Shown here piece by piece: positions 9,069 through 18,222 of a stretch of DNA of 64,000 nucleotides (positions are counted from its first letter, which is position 1; every line of letters starts with the position of its first letter). Location of the stretch: NCBI RefSeq assembly GCF_000687165.1, contig NZ_KK366049.1, forward strand, positions 224,959-288,958, written 5' to 3'. The notes beneath the pieces are model-generated. The model did not search any database. It had not been told where the DNA came from and was given only the letters and a program-made list of their open reading frames with translations. The position numbers and the translations under genes are program-made. This DNA is from Paracidovorax oryzae ATCC 19882 (GTDB lineage Bacteria; Pseudomonadota; Gammaproteobacteria; Burkholderiales; Burkholderiaceae_C).

Positions 9069-12000
9069 ATGCCAAAACTACGCGAAGTATTTGACCTGCC
9101 GGAGCAGGTTCACCAAGGTGACTTTGTTCTCCGCCTGACGGACGGCCTGAACGCCCCTGCGGACACCGTGCGCGACTACATCGCCACGCCCCAGTTGGTG
9201 AAGTGCTTCGACCAGGCGCTCGGGGTGGTCAAGGGCGCAATCGACAGCCGAATGAGCAAGGGCGCGTACCTGCACGGTAGCTTCGGCTCGGGTAAGAGCC
9301 ACTTCATGGCCATCCTGTCCCTGCTGCTGCGCGGTGACACCACGGCCCGTGGCAAGCCAGAGTTGGCCCCGGTGGTGTCCAAGCACAACGGCTGGACCCA
9401 AGGTAAGAAGTTCTTGGTGGTGCCTTACCACATGATCAACGCCGAGACGCTGGAATCGGCCCTGTTCTCGGGTTACGCCGAGCTCGCCGCTCGCCTGCAC
9501 CCGGAAGCTTCCAGCCCCGGCTTCTACCAGAGCGAGGGCATGCTCAACGATGCGCAGAAGCTGCGCACGCAGATGGGAGACGAAGCCTTCTTCCGTACCT
9601 TGAATGGGGCAACTGGTGCTGCCACAGGGGGCGGTGGCTGGGGTCGCGTCACCCAAACCTGGGCAGCTCCACGCTTCGAGGCCACGCTGAAGGCTGCGCC
9701 TGGCAGCCCTGAGCGCTTCCAACTGGTCGGGGCTCTGACACGCGCCTTTTACGGCAGCGTGAGCCACCTCTCTGCCTCGCAGCGCGAGATGTACACCTCG
9801 CTCGACGAGGGCTTGTCGGCGATGTCGCACCACGCCAAGGACCTGGGCTACGACGGCATCATCCTGTTCCTGGACGAATTCATCCTCTGGCTGGCCAGCC
9901 GCGCGGCGGATGTGGCCTGGATTGCTCGCGAAGGGCAAAAGGTCGCGAAGCTGGTGGAGTCGAGCAACGCAGACCGGCCGATCCCCATCATCAGCTTCAT
10001 GGCCCGCCAGCGCGATCTGCGTGAGTTGGTCGGCGAGCACATGCCCGGTGCGGAGCAGTTGTCGTTTGCTGACACACTGCAGTATTGGGAGGCACGCTTC
10101 GACAAGGTGAATCTGGAAGACCGCAATCTGCCAGAGATCGCCAAGAAGCGGCTGCTGCGCACGCGCGGCCCGGCCGAGGATGCGCTGCTGAAGGGGGCTA
10201 TCAACAAGCTGCTCAGCAGCCAGCCCGAGGTGCTGCAAACCCTGCTAACCCGCGATGGCGATCAGCAGATGCTGCAGGACCTGTACCCCTTCACGCCGGC
10301 ATTGGTCCAGACCTTGATTGCCGTGTCGTCGATGCTGCAGCGCGAGCGCACAGCCCTGAAACTGATGCAGCAGATGCTGGTGGACAAGGCGGACACGCTG
10401 GAGATCGGCGACGTGATCCCTGTGGGCGATCTGTTCGATGTGATTGCAGAGGGAGACGAGCCCTTCACCCATGGCATCAAGCTCTTTTTCGAGCAGGCCA
10501 AACAGCTCTGGCGTCGTCGCCTGTTGCCAATTCTGGAAACCCAGCACGGCGTCACTTGGGAAGACATCGAGTCGGGCAAGGCCGACCCCAAGAAGGCGGT
10601 TGCACTGCAGAACGATGCTCGCCTGCTCAAGACCCTGGTGTTGGCGGCGCTGGTGCCCGAAGTGGAGGCATTGAAGAACCTGACACCCACCAAGCTCGCA
10701 GCGCTGAACCACGGCACGATCCGCACGCCGGTGCCCGGCAGCGAGGGGATCACCGTGCTGACCAAGCTCAAGCGCTGGGCTGGCCAAGCCGGGGAGATCA
10801 AGATTGCCGATGACTCGCCGAACCCCATGGTTTCGGTGGAAGTGGCCAAGGTGGACACCGACGCCATTCTGGCCAACGCGATGTCGTTTGACACGCAGGG
10901 GAACCGGCAGGCCGAGGTCAGGCAACTCATCACCGACGGTTTGGGGTTGGCTGACGTAGGCTCCAGCCTGCTGCCGCCGGAGATGGAGATCACCTGGCGC
11001 GGTTCGCGCCGTAGCGCTGAGATTCTGTTCGGCAACGTCCGGGAGCAATCCTTCGACACCCTCAAGGGGCGGGAAGGAACGTGGCGCATCCTGATCGACT
11101 TCCCATTCGATCATCAACCCGAGCATGGCCCACAAGACGACGTGGCTAAGATCAATGGCTTCCTCAATGATGGACGTGTCGGACGCTCGGTGGCCTGGCT
11201 GCCATCCTTCCTGTCTCCCAACACGCAAGACCAGCTTGGGCGGCTGGTGGTCATCAACTTCGTCTTGCGTGGAAACAACCTGGACCAGTACGCCAGCCAA
11301 CTGTCGCAGGCCGACCGCGAGCAGGCGCGTGTGCTGTTGACGAACCAGCGGGACCAACTGCGCCAGTTCATTCGCAACTGCCTGTACACGGCATACGGAC
11401 TCAACAGCGTCGCCCACGAGGCGTTGGACTCCGCACAGACCGTCGACGAGCACTACTTCAGCCTCGATCCGTCGCTGGTGTTGCGCCCGCCGGTAGCGGC
11501 CAACTTCAAGGACGCGTTCGAAAAATTGACGGAGCAGGCGCTGGACTATGAGTTCCCGGCTCATCCGCACTTTGACGCTGAGCCCAGGCCGATTGCGGTG
11601 AAACGCCTCGCCGATCTGATGGTGTTGGCAGCCCAAAAGCCAGCCCATCGGGTCGAGCTAGAGGCCTCGCTGCGGGACGATGCCAAGCGCATCGCCCCCA
11701 AACTGGACCTTGCCGAGGTGGGCGAAGCGGCGCTGCAGTTGCGCGATGACTGGTCGCAGCACTTCGCTCGCCAAATCGCTCAGCAGTCGGGCCGCGAGCC
11801 CACCGTGAGCGACCTGCGCCGCTGGCTGGATCTTCCGGACCGTCGCGGCCTGCGAGACGACCTGCAAGATCTGGTGATCCTGACCTGGCTGGCCAAGAGC
11901 AATCGCTCCCTGTACCGCTTTGGCCAGCCGTTCAAGGGTGAGATCGGCAACGTACCCAATGAATGCGAGGTTCGCGAGCAGCCATTGCCGACAACGACCG

Positions 12001-12761
12001 AATGGGACAGGGCCACCAAGCTCGCCGGCGATATGTTGGACCCGGCCATGGCGGCGCTGTATAGGTCGGCTCCAGGGCTGGTGGAGTTCTCCCGTGCCGC
12101 ACGTAAGCGTGTGACAGACACGGCAGCGCACTTGCTGAACTATCTGCGTGTGGTCGAACAGTTGATGACCTTGGTACAGACCGACACGGTGGCCGCCGGG
12201 GAGCCTGCCCTGCGCAAAGCGGGCGCAACACGCCTGCGCGACTGGTTCGCGGCCATGGAGTCCAGCAGCTCGGAGATTGACCTCGTCAACATCGTGTCCA
12301 GGCTGGATTTCAGCACCGAAGAAATTGCCGAAACCAAAGCGGTCCTTGGTGGTGTTCAGGCGCTGGCGCGCGTTGAGGCCAAGCACTACTTGGTTAACAG
12401 CCTGCGTTCAATCGCGAGCGGAAGCGGGGAGTTTGCTCCGCGTGCCAATCAGATCCTGGAGAGCCTTGCTCACGCTGTTCTCCGCTACGAATACGTGGAT
12501 GGACTCCAAGCCGCAGTCGCCCAGTTCGAACGCGATGCGGGAACACTGATGGCTGATGTTGCCAACCGGGCGACGCCACCAACCCCTCAGCCTCAGCCCG
12601 TCCCTGAGCCGGAACCTGGCATGAAAGCGCCGCAGCGAATTGAGCGGTCCAGGCTGGTCAAGACTGATGCCCTGAAGGCATTGGCCGACGCCCGCACGCT
12701 GTTGGAGGGCCTTGGTGAGGTCAGCGTGGACATTCAGATCGTTATCCGGGAACAGGAATGA
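9069..12761 (+). CDS. pglY: BREX-2 ATPase PglY (BrxC-like P-loop protein)
   Basis: This is a 1230-residue P-loop ATPase of the PglY/BrxC group. The Walker A motif GSFGSGKS is at residues 70-77 with Lys76, and the Walker B motif ILFLDE has Asp269-Glu270. PglY is the large ATPase always found with PglW, PglX and PglZ in BREX type 2; its mechanical role is not settled. An AGAGGGA Shine-Dalgarno-like sequence precedes the ATG. Near the C-terminus is a proline/glutamate-rich linker (TPQPQPVPEPEPG) before a short last domain. Its stop overlaps the pglZ start (ATGA), which argues for one transcript and coupled translation. Confidence 0.87.
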   Translation: MPKLREVFDLPEQVHQGDFVLRLTDGLNAPADTVRDYIATPQLVKCFDQALGVVKGAIDSRMSKGAYLHGSFGSGKSHFMAILSLLLRGDTTARGKPELAPVVSKHNGWTQGKKFLVVPYHMINAETLESALFSGYAELAARLHPEASSPGFYQSEGMLNDAQKLRTQMGDEAFFRTLNGATGAATGGGGWGRVTQTWAAPRFEATLKAAPGSPERFQLVGALTRAFYGSVSHLSASQREMYTSLDEGLSAMSHHAKDLGYDGIILFLDEFILWLASRAADVAWIAREGQKVAKLVESSNADRPIPIISFMARQRDLRELVGEHMPGAEQLSFADTLQYWEARFDKVNLEDRNLPEIAKKRLLRTRGPAEDALLKGAINKLLSSQPEVLQTLLTRDGDQQMLQDLYPFTPALVQTLIAVSSMLQRERTALKLMQQMLVDKADTLEIGDVIPVGDLFDVIAEGDEPFTHGIKLFFEQAKQLWRRRLLPILETQHGVTWEDIESGKADPKKAVALQNDARLLKTLVLAALVPEVEALKNLTPTKLAALNHGTIRTPVPGSEGITVLTKLKRWAGQAGEIKIADDSPNPMVSVEVAKVDTDAILANAMSFDTQGNRQAEVRQLITDGLGLADVGSSLLPPEMEITWRGSRRSAEILFGNVREQSFDTLKGREGTWRILIDFPFDHQPEHGPQDDVAKINGFLNDGRVGRSVAWLPSFLSPNTQDQLGRLVVINFVLRGNNLDQYASQLSQADREQARVLLTNQRDQLRQFIRNCLYTAYGLNSVAHEALDSAQTVDEHYFSLDPSLVLRPPVAANFKDAFEKLTEQALDYEFPAHPHFDAEPRPIAVKRLADLMVLAAQKPAHRVELEASLRDDAKRIAPKLDLAEVGEAALQLRDDWSQHFARQIAQQSGREPTVSDLRRWLDLPDRRGLRDDLQDLVILTWLAKSNRSLYRFGQPFKGEIGNVPNECEVREQPLPTTTEWDRATKLAGDMLDPAMAALYRSAPGLVEFSRAARKRVTDTAAHLLNYLRVVEQLMTLVQTDTVAAGEPALRKAGATRLRDWFAAMESSSSEIDLVNIVSRLDFSTEEIAETKAVLGGVQALARVEAKHYLVNSLRSIASGSGEFAPRANQILESLAHAVLRYEYVDGLQAAVAQFERDAGTLMADVANRATPPTPQPQPVPEPEPGMKAPQRIERSRLVKTDALKALADARTLLEGLGEVSVDIQIVIREQE

Positions 12762-14953
12762 AGGTTCCGGCGCATCAGATCAGTCTTCAGGCCAAGCAGG
12801 CCCACGAAGCAGACCCGCCAGCAAAGTTCATCCTGCTGCGGCTGCCGCCAGACGCCTTTGATGGCATAGCCGTGGATGTGAACGCCGAGAGTTGGCCGGT
12901 CGCGACCTGCAGCTCTCCGCTGTCCGTTCGTGACGCCATGCGTCGTTACTCAACCAGCACGACGCCCGCTGTCCTGCTTTTCTCGGGCGACGAGAGCGAC
13001 CTGGGCACTGACGTGCTGGCTCGCTGCGCCAAGAGGCGCGCTATCACCCACGACCTTTGGCAGACGGTGTTGGCACTGTTTCGGGCAGCGCACATTGATC
13101 CACGATTGGCTCGCCATCGCTGGCTGGCTGAACTACTTGTGCGATACATGCCTGCAGAGGGATATGCCCCGGTCCGATCACTCGTTTTGGATCAGGACCG
13201 TGCTTGGAAGGAGTTGTTCCAAGTCGTCCTGGGCTTCGAGTCCTACCCGCCGACCGAGCTTGACCTTTTGAAGTGGGCGGGTGACGCCCAGAGACGAGAT
13301 CAGTTCAAGACGCTGGAAGACACCGCTCGCCAAGAGACTGTCCAACGGCTGCGTGAAACGCTGGGCGACTTGGTGAGCTTCGTCTTTGCGGCCATCGATA
13401 CGGGCAGTGCCGACGAGCTGGTGGCCATCGCGATGCTTTGCGAGGCCTTGGAGGATAAGACTGCGGGCACCGAAGCGAACCGGGCGAAAGTCGCCGCGCG
13501 CCTCGAAGTCCTGTTTGATGGGCTGACCATCTCGTCGCACACCACACATCAACTGGCTGGAGCAGCCGATGCTTGGTTCGACCGCGCCACGGAGGTGGCC
13601 AAACAGCAGCAAGTGGCGCGCTATGAGTCTTTGGTGACGCAGTTGAAGGCGGAGTCCCTGGCCGCTCACGCGCGATACGGGAGTGCAGCGTTGCGCGAAA
13701 AGACCAAGGCCTTCGCTGCTGCCTTGAACGAACTCAACCTGGCCGAAGCCATCTCGCGGTTTGGTCGTCTGGTGACCCATCGCGGTCCGGTTCTGAGCAG
13801 TCGATCAGAGCTCCGATGCAAGATGGCTGTGCGCTTGGTGAGCTGGCTCACGCAAACCGCCAATTCGTTTCCCTCCGCATTGAACGCGCTTGCTGAGCAG
13901 TATCGAAACGAGATCGGCTGGGTGGATTGGGCGCAGACGGTACTGCTAGAGGGTGACGACTCCGCTGAATTGGCGAGCGCCTATGGACTCCTGCGTGAGG
14001 CTGCGCGCGTTCGTCGGGATTTGTTCGACCGGCGGTTCGCCGAGTCGCTGTCAAGCGATCAGCCCGATGGGGCCTCCTTGATTCCGATCGAGGACGCCCT
14101 CGACAAATGCGTCGCCCCAGTCGCTGAGGCCGGTCGCAGTCTGCTCATCGTGGTGGACGGCATGAGCATTCCGGTTTTTCTTGAACTGCACCATAGCCTG
14201 GCCGACCACGGCTGGGTTCAGTTCGAACGTACCGATGGTTCATGCTCGACGTTGCTGGCCATGCTGCCGTCCACAACCGAAGCGTCCCGAACCTCGTTGC
14301 TTTGCGGCACTGCTTGTGCAGGATCAGCGTCGACAGAGAGATCCGCCTTCAGCGCCTACCCGTCGCTGGTTGCACCATCTGTCGCCGGCAAGCCACCTGC
14401 GATTTTCCACAAGCGCGACTTGCTCGACAGTTCCGGCGTCACGCTTTCGGATGACCTGAGGGCGGCTCTGAGTGATACACGTCAGCGGGTGGTCGCCGTG
14501 GTCATCAATGCGGTAGACGACCACTTGATGAAGTCTGACCAACTGCGGCTTCGCTGGGATATCGCCCAGTTCAAAGGTCTGGATGCACTGCTCGCGGAAG
14601 CACGTTCCTCTGACCGGTCCGTGACCTTCACGAGTGACCACGGTCATGTGCTCGACCAAAACACGGTGATGCAGGGATCGAGCCCGAACGCTCGCTGGCG
14701 CGAACCCAATCTGGAGTCCTACCCGGGCGAGCTCGCGCTGAAAGGTAAGCGAATCAAGGCGGCCAGTGGCTTGGACGAGGTTGTTCTGGCCTGGAACAGC
14801 AAGCTGCGCTACGCCAGCAAGCGAAATGGCTACCACGGCGGATGCGCTCCAGCCGAAGCACTCGTCCCCATCGCCACCTACCGCTATGGCACCAAAGCGG
14901 TAGATGGTTGGAGCATCCGCGAAGAAGCAGCACCCGGCTGGTGGCAGGCGTGA
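12758..14953 (+). CDS. pglZ: BREX-2 phosphatase-domain protein PglZ
   Basis: This 731-residue protein carries the PglZ domain of the alkaline phosphatase superfamily, a core component of all BREX types. Metal-binding signatures are visible: LLIVVDGMS with Asp467, and TSDHGH with Asp627, His628 and His630. A Thr/Ser-rich segment (LPSTTEASRTSLL) follows the first motif, as expected for the nucleophile region. The N-terminal 450 residues are helical and not assignable. The start ATG overlaps the pglY stop. The next gene begins 34 bases downstream on the same strand. In characterised systems PglZ is essential for defence, although its substrate is unknown. Confidence 0.87.
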   Translation: MKVPAHQISLQAKQAHEADPPAKFILLRLPPDAFDGIAVDVNAESWPVATCSSPLSVRDAMRRYSTSTTPAVLLFSGDESDLGTDVLARCAKRRAITHDLWQTVLALFRAAHIDPRLARHRWLAELLVRYMPAEGYAPVRSLVLDQDRAWKELFQVVLGFESYPPTELDLLKWAGDAQRRDQFKTLEDTARQETVQRLRETLGDLVSFVFAAIDTGSADELVAIAMLCEALEDKTAGTEANRAKVAARLEVLFDGLTISSHTTHQLAGAADAWFDRATEVAKQQQVARYESLVTQLKAESLAAHARYGSAALREKTKAFAAALNELNLAEAISRFGRLVTHRGPVLSSRSELRCKMAVRLVSWLTQTANSFPSALNALAEQYRNEIGWVDWAQTVLLEGDDSAELASAYGLLREAARVRRDLFDRRFAESLSSDQPDGASLIPIEDALDKCVAPVAEAGRSLLIVVDGMSIPVFLELHHSLADHGWVQFERTDGSCSTLLAMLPSTTEASRTSLLCGTACAGSASTERSAFSAYPSLVAPSVAGKPPAIFHKRDLLDSSGVTLSDDLRAALSDTRQRVVAVVINAVDDHLMKSDQLRLRWDIAQFKGLDALLAEARSSDRSVTFTSDHGHVLDQNTVMQGSSPNARWREPNLESYPGELALKGKRIKAASGLDEVVLAWNSKLRYASKRNGYHGGCAPAEALVPIATYRYGTKAVDGWSIREEAAPGWWQA

Positions 14954-14987
14954 CGAGGCGGAAATCAGGGTTCAAGGAATACAGAGC

Positions 14988-16823
14988 ATGGCACGAATAG
15001 AAAACCACAAATACAGCATCGAAGAAGCCTTCAGGGAGTGCTTCTACATCGTCCCGGACTACCAGCGTGAATACGTCTGGATGGACAAGGAAGTGCATCA
15101 GCTGCTGGAGGACATCGGCGAGCAGATCGATGCGGGCACGACGCGGGAATACTTCATCGGCACGGTGCTGGTGTCGCCGACCGAGCAGAAGAACCACTAC
15201 GAAGTGATCGACGGCCAGCAGCGCCTGACCACGTTTTTCCTGCTGCTTTGCGCGCTCAAGCATCTCTTCCAGGGTGAGCCGCAACGGCAGATGATTTCCG
15301 GGCTGATCTCGACCAGCTACGTGGACAGCGACGGCGAGGTGCGCACCAATCTGAAGCTGGAGCCGCGTTACGAGAGCGCAGGCGAAGTGATGGCCAAGCT
15401 CGTGGAGCTGGATGCCGAGCCGCAGACCGTGCGGGCGGGTATCCAGGCTGCAGGTATCGCGAGCTTCGGCTCGCTGGAGAACCTGGTCAACGCCTACAGC
15501 ACGCTCTACCGCTACCTGAAGGATAACTACGACGACACGGCCAAACTGAAGAAGTATTGGGGCTATCTGGCCAACAACGTGGTGTTCATTCAGATCTCTA
15601 CGGACGTTAGTAGTGCGCTGAAGATCTTCGAGACCATCAATGAGCGTGGGGTCGGTCTGAACCCGATGGACCTGCTCAAGAACCTGCTGTTCACACAGGT
15701 CAAGCAAACCCAGTTCACTCAGCTCAAGGACGAGTGGAAGAAGATCACCAAGCCGCTGGAGAAGGAGAAGGAAAAGCCGCTACGCTTCTTGCGCTACTTC
15801 CTGATGGCCAACTACGTCATCAAGAATGAGCGCGGCGATGCGGTTGTGCGTGAGGACGAGATCTACGACTGGTTCATCGCTAAGGGCAACGCGGCGCTAT
15901 GCGACTACGAGGGCAAGCCCTTTGAATTCGTCCGCAAGGTGATCCGAAATGTCGAGCACTACCTGGCATTTGCCAACGGCCTGGGCAATGACGGCAAGCC
16001 CAGTCTGGCGATGGACAGCCTCAAGCGGCTGGCCGGTGGTGCGTTCAGCTTGCACTATGTCCTGCTGCTGGCAGCGGCGAACCTCCCCAAGCCGCTGTTC
16101 GATCACTTTGTGGCGCAACTCGAGAGCTTCCTTTTCTACTACATCTTCACCAAGACCCCGACCAAAGATCTAGAGCGCAGCTTCTCCCACTGGGCCGACG
16201 AGCTGCGCGCGATTGCGGAGACGACTGATCCGGTGAAGCAGAAGGTTCAGCTCAACACCTTCGTCGCCGACCGCTTCGAGAAAAACATGGCTGGAAAGTC
16301 GCAAGAGCTGGCCGATGCCCTCAAGCGCTTCACGCTGTATTCGATGCAGCAGTACCGCACGCGCTACTTGCTGGCGCGGCTGGCCCAGCATGTCGAGATG
16401 GCGTTCAGGGGCTTGAAGGCCCCAGGCAGTCTCGAGCCCTTCACCAAGCTGGAAATCGAGCACATCCTGCCTGACAACCCGAAGGCGGAACTGCGCGCCA
16501 CGTGGGCGGCAGAGAACCCGAACGCGGTATACGACGACTACAAGAATCGCCTCGGCAACCTAACCTTGCTGGAAAAGCCCATCAACATCGTCGCGGGCAA
16601 TGATTTCTATGCGGCCAAGCAGGTCGAGTACAGCAAGAGCGGTAACTACCTGACCCGCAGCTTGGTGGCCTTGACCGATGTTGGGCAGAACACATCCATT
16701 TCCCGGATCAACGCCAAGCTGGCGGCATTTCCTGCATGGAAGGCGGCTGACATCGAAAGGCGACACGCAATGCTGATCGCGTTGGCGCAAGACGTTTGGA
16801 AGACGATGCCGATCAGTGTGTGA
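14988..16823 (+). CDS. Single-chain GmrSD-like type IV restriction protein (DUF262 + DUF1524)
   Basis: This 611-residue protein joins an N-terminal DUF262 domain (PDYQREYVW near residues 22-30; DGQQR at 75-79) to a C-terminal DUF1524 HNH-type nuclease domain (LEIEHILPDNP with His492, then NRLGNLTLL). Known GmrSD and BrxU enzymes of this build use nucleotides and cut DNA with modified bases. The start at ATG 14988 has an AAGGA upstream; the frame back to 14904 lies inside pglZ. It follows pglZ by 34 bases, so it is probably part of the BREX transcript and adds restriction against phages with modified DNA, which may escape BREX. Substrate choice is inference. Confidence 0.85.
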   Translation: MARIENHKYSIEEAFRECFYIVPDYQREYVWMDKEVHQLLEDIGEQIDAGTTREYFIGTVLVSPTEQKNHYEVIDGQQRLTTFFLLLCALKHLFQGEPQRQMISGLISTSYVDSDGEVRTNLKLEPRYESAGEVMAKLVELDAEPQTVRAGIQAAGIASFGSLENLVNAYSTLYRYLKDNYDDTAKLKKYWGYLANNVVFIQISTDVSSALKIFETINERGVGLNPMDLLKNLLFTQVKQTQFTQLKDEWKKITKPLEKEKEKPLRFLRYFLMANYVIKNERGDAVVREDEIYDWFIAKGNAALCDYEGKPFEFVRKVIRNVEHYLAFANGLGNDGKPSLAMDSLKRLAGGAFSLHYVLLLAAANLPKPLFDHFVAQLESFLFYYIFTKTPTKDLERSFSHWADELRAIAETTDPVKQKVQLNTFVADRFEKNMAGKSQELADALKRFTLYSMQQYRTRYLLARLAQHVEMAFRGLKAPGSLEPFTKLEIEHILPDNPKAELRATWAAENPNAVYDDYKNRLGNLTLLEKPINIVAGNDFYAAKQVEYSKSGNYLTRSLVALTDVGQNTSISRINAKLAAFPAWKAADIERRHAMLIALAQDVWKTMPISV

Positions 16824-16829
16824 ACTTAA

Positions 16830-16850
16830 GGATTGCACACGGTGCAATCC
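16830..16850. repeat. Perfect 9-bp inverted repeat after the defence operon
   Basis: GGATTGCAC, a 3-base loop (ACG), then GTGCAATCC form a perfect hairpin seven bases after the GmrSD stop. There is no run of T after it, so it is not a standard intrinsic terminator. It may end or stabilise the defence transcript, or be part of the island boundary next to the tRNA-Ser 3' end at 16891. Confidence 0.5.
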
Positions 16851-16890
16851 AATGCTTCAAGTCACAGCTGCTCTAAGGAAAACGCTTGTT

Positions 16891-16978
16891 TGGCGGAGAC
16901 TGTGAGATTCGAACTCACGGACGGTTGCCCGTCGGCAGTTTTCAAGACTGCTGGTTTAAACCGCTCACCCAAGTCTCC
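16891..16978 (-). tRNA. tRNA-Ser (anticodon UGA)
   Basis: Read on the minus strand, this is an 88-base class II tRNA. The acceptor stem GGAGACT pairs with AGTCTCC, followed by discriminator G and an encoded CCA. The anticodon arm is GCAGT-CTTGAAA-ACTGC with anticodon TGA (plus-strand 16942-16944). A long variable arm (CGACGGGCAACCGTCC) and a T-arm with GTTCGAATC follow, all as expected for serine. Its 3' end faces the defence island and is only 67 bases from the last island gene, the usual arrangement for an integrase attachment site in the 3' half of a tRNA gene. No integrase is in the window. Confidence 0.95.
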
Positions 16979-17081
16979 GCAGGCTGCAGGAGCCGCATTC
17001 TAGCCGTCCCCAGGGCCGCTTCCTACGGTTCCAGCCGCCGAGCCCTGCGGCCGGGCAGTGGGGTGGCGATGGACTGAGTTG

Positions 17082-17486
17082 TCAGCGCCGAGGTCCAGCG
17101 CCGATAGGTGCAGCGCAGTCCGTGCATTCCGGGGGGATGTTCTTGAACACGACATCCCTGCCGACCTGCACCACATTCAAGGGTGGATCGACCCACCAGT
17201 ACAGCTGCCCGTTCATCCACATGTCGACCACCTCGCTTTCGCCCAGCAGGTTTTCCGGGCTGTTGCGGTAGAGGCGGACGAACGTCGGTATCTTCATCTC
17301 GTGATGGAAGATCCGCTGCAGCAGCGAGGGGTCGTAGTACTCCAGTCGGTACACGCCCCAGGGGCTGACCGACGTGTGCGCCAGCCTGGGTTTGGACGCA
17401 TGCCAGAGTCCGATGGCCATGAGGATCAGGAGAGCCACAGCGCAAGCGCGGCGCAGGCGATGTTTCTGCTTCTGTCTGGTCCTCAT
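17082..17486 (-). CDS. Hypothetical membrane-anchored protein
   Basis: This 134-residue protein is of unknown family. A basic N-terminus (MRTRQKQKHRLRR) precedes a hydrophobic helix (ACAVALLILMAIGLW, about residues 14-28), so it is probably anchored in the inner membrane with the rest outside. The exported part includes WGVYRLEYYDPSLLQR and LGESEVVDMWMNGQLYWWVDP, which resembles small periplasmic proteins seen singly in Comamonadaceae. It lies between the tRNA-Ser and ureG on the same strand as ureG but after it, so it could be read from the urease transcript. No function is proposed. Confidence 0.65.
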   Translation of the reverse strand: MRTRQKQKHRLRRACAVALLILMAIGLWHASKPRLAHTSVSPWGVYRLEYYDPSLLQRIFHHEMKIPTFVRLYRNSPENLLGESEVVDMWMNGQLYWWVDPPLNVVQVGRDVVFKNIPPECTDCAAPIGAGPRR

Positions 17487-17532
17487 TGTCGAGAGCTGGC
17501 AGGCATCACTTTCTCGGGATGCCTCATGCTTT

Positions 17533-18222
17533 TCAACCCCGCCCCGCCTGCAACAACCCCTTCTTCTCGATGAAATCGATCACCTGGTCCAGCCCCTGCT
17601 GTGTCTTGAGGTTGGTCATCACGAAGGGTTTGCTGCCCCGCATGCGGCGCGTGTCGGCCTCCATCACGTCCAGGTTGGCGCCCACGTGGGGTGCGAGGTC
17701 GGTCTTGTTGATGACGAAGAGGTCGCTCTTGGTGATGCCGGGGCCGCCCTTGCGGGGGATCTTCTCGCCGGCGGCGACGTCGATCACGTAGATGGTGAGG
17801 TCGCTCAGCTCGGGGCTGAAGGTGGCGGCCAGGTTGTCGCCGCCGCTTTCGACGAAGACGATGTCGGCATCAGGGTACTGGGCCAGCATGCGGTCGATGG
17901 CCTCGAGGTTGATGGAGCAGTCCTCGCGGATGGCGGTGTGGGGGCAGCCGCCGGTTTCCACGCCCATGATGCGCTCGGCGGGCAGGGCGCCGCTGACGGT
18001 GAGCAGGCGCTGGTCTTCCTTGGTGTAGATGTCGTTGGTGATGGCGACCAGGTCGTATTGGTCGCGCATGGCCTTGCAGAGCATTTCCAGGATGGTGGTC
18101 TTGCCGGAGCCGACGGGGCCGCCGATGCCCACGCGCAGCGGGGGCAGGGGCTTGGTGCGGTTCGGGACGTGGTGCAGGGGCGAGGGGGTGGTCGTGTTCG
18201 TATTCATGGTCATGGCGGTCAT
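17533..18222 (-). CDS. ureG: Urease accessory GTPase UreG
   Basis: This 229-residue GTPase drives nickel insertion into urease as part of the UreDFG complex. The P-loop GGPVGSGKT is at residues 34-42, the nickel-binding CPH motif at 93-95, ESGG at 125-128 and the guanine-specificity motif NKTD at 172-175. Start 18222 overlaps the ureF stop in ATGA; ATGs at 18213 and 18207 are alternatives, and the first 20 residues (Thr/Pro-rich) are poorly conserved. It is the last gene of the minus-strand urease operon. Confidence 0.96.
   Translation of the reverse strand: MTAMTMNTNTTTPSPLHHVPNRTKPLPPLRVGIGGPVGSGKTTILEMLCKAMRDQYDLVAITNDIYTKEDQRLLTVSGALPAERIMGVETGGCPHTAIREDCSINLEAIDRMLAQYPDADIVFVESGGDNLAATFSPELSDLTIYVIDVAAGEKIPRKGGPGITKSDLFVINKTDLAPHVGANLDVMEADTRRMRGSKPFVMTNLKTQQGLDQVIDFIEKKGLLQAGRG

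Noticed and set aside
1-16978. Complete integrative element with integrase
   Set aside because: The tRNA-Ser boundary is suggestive, but no integrase, excisionase or second attachment repeat was found in the window.
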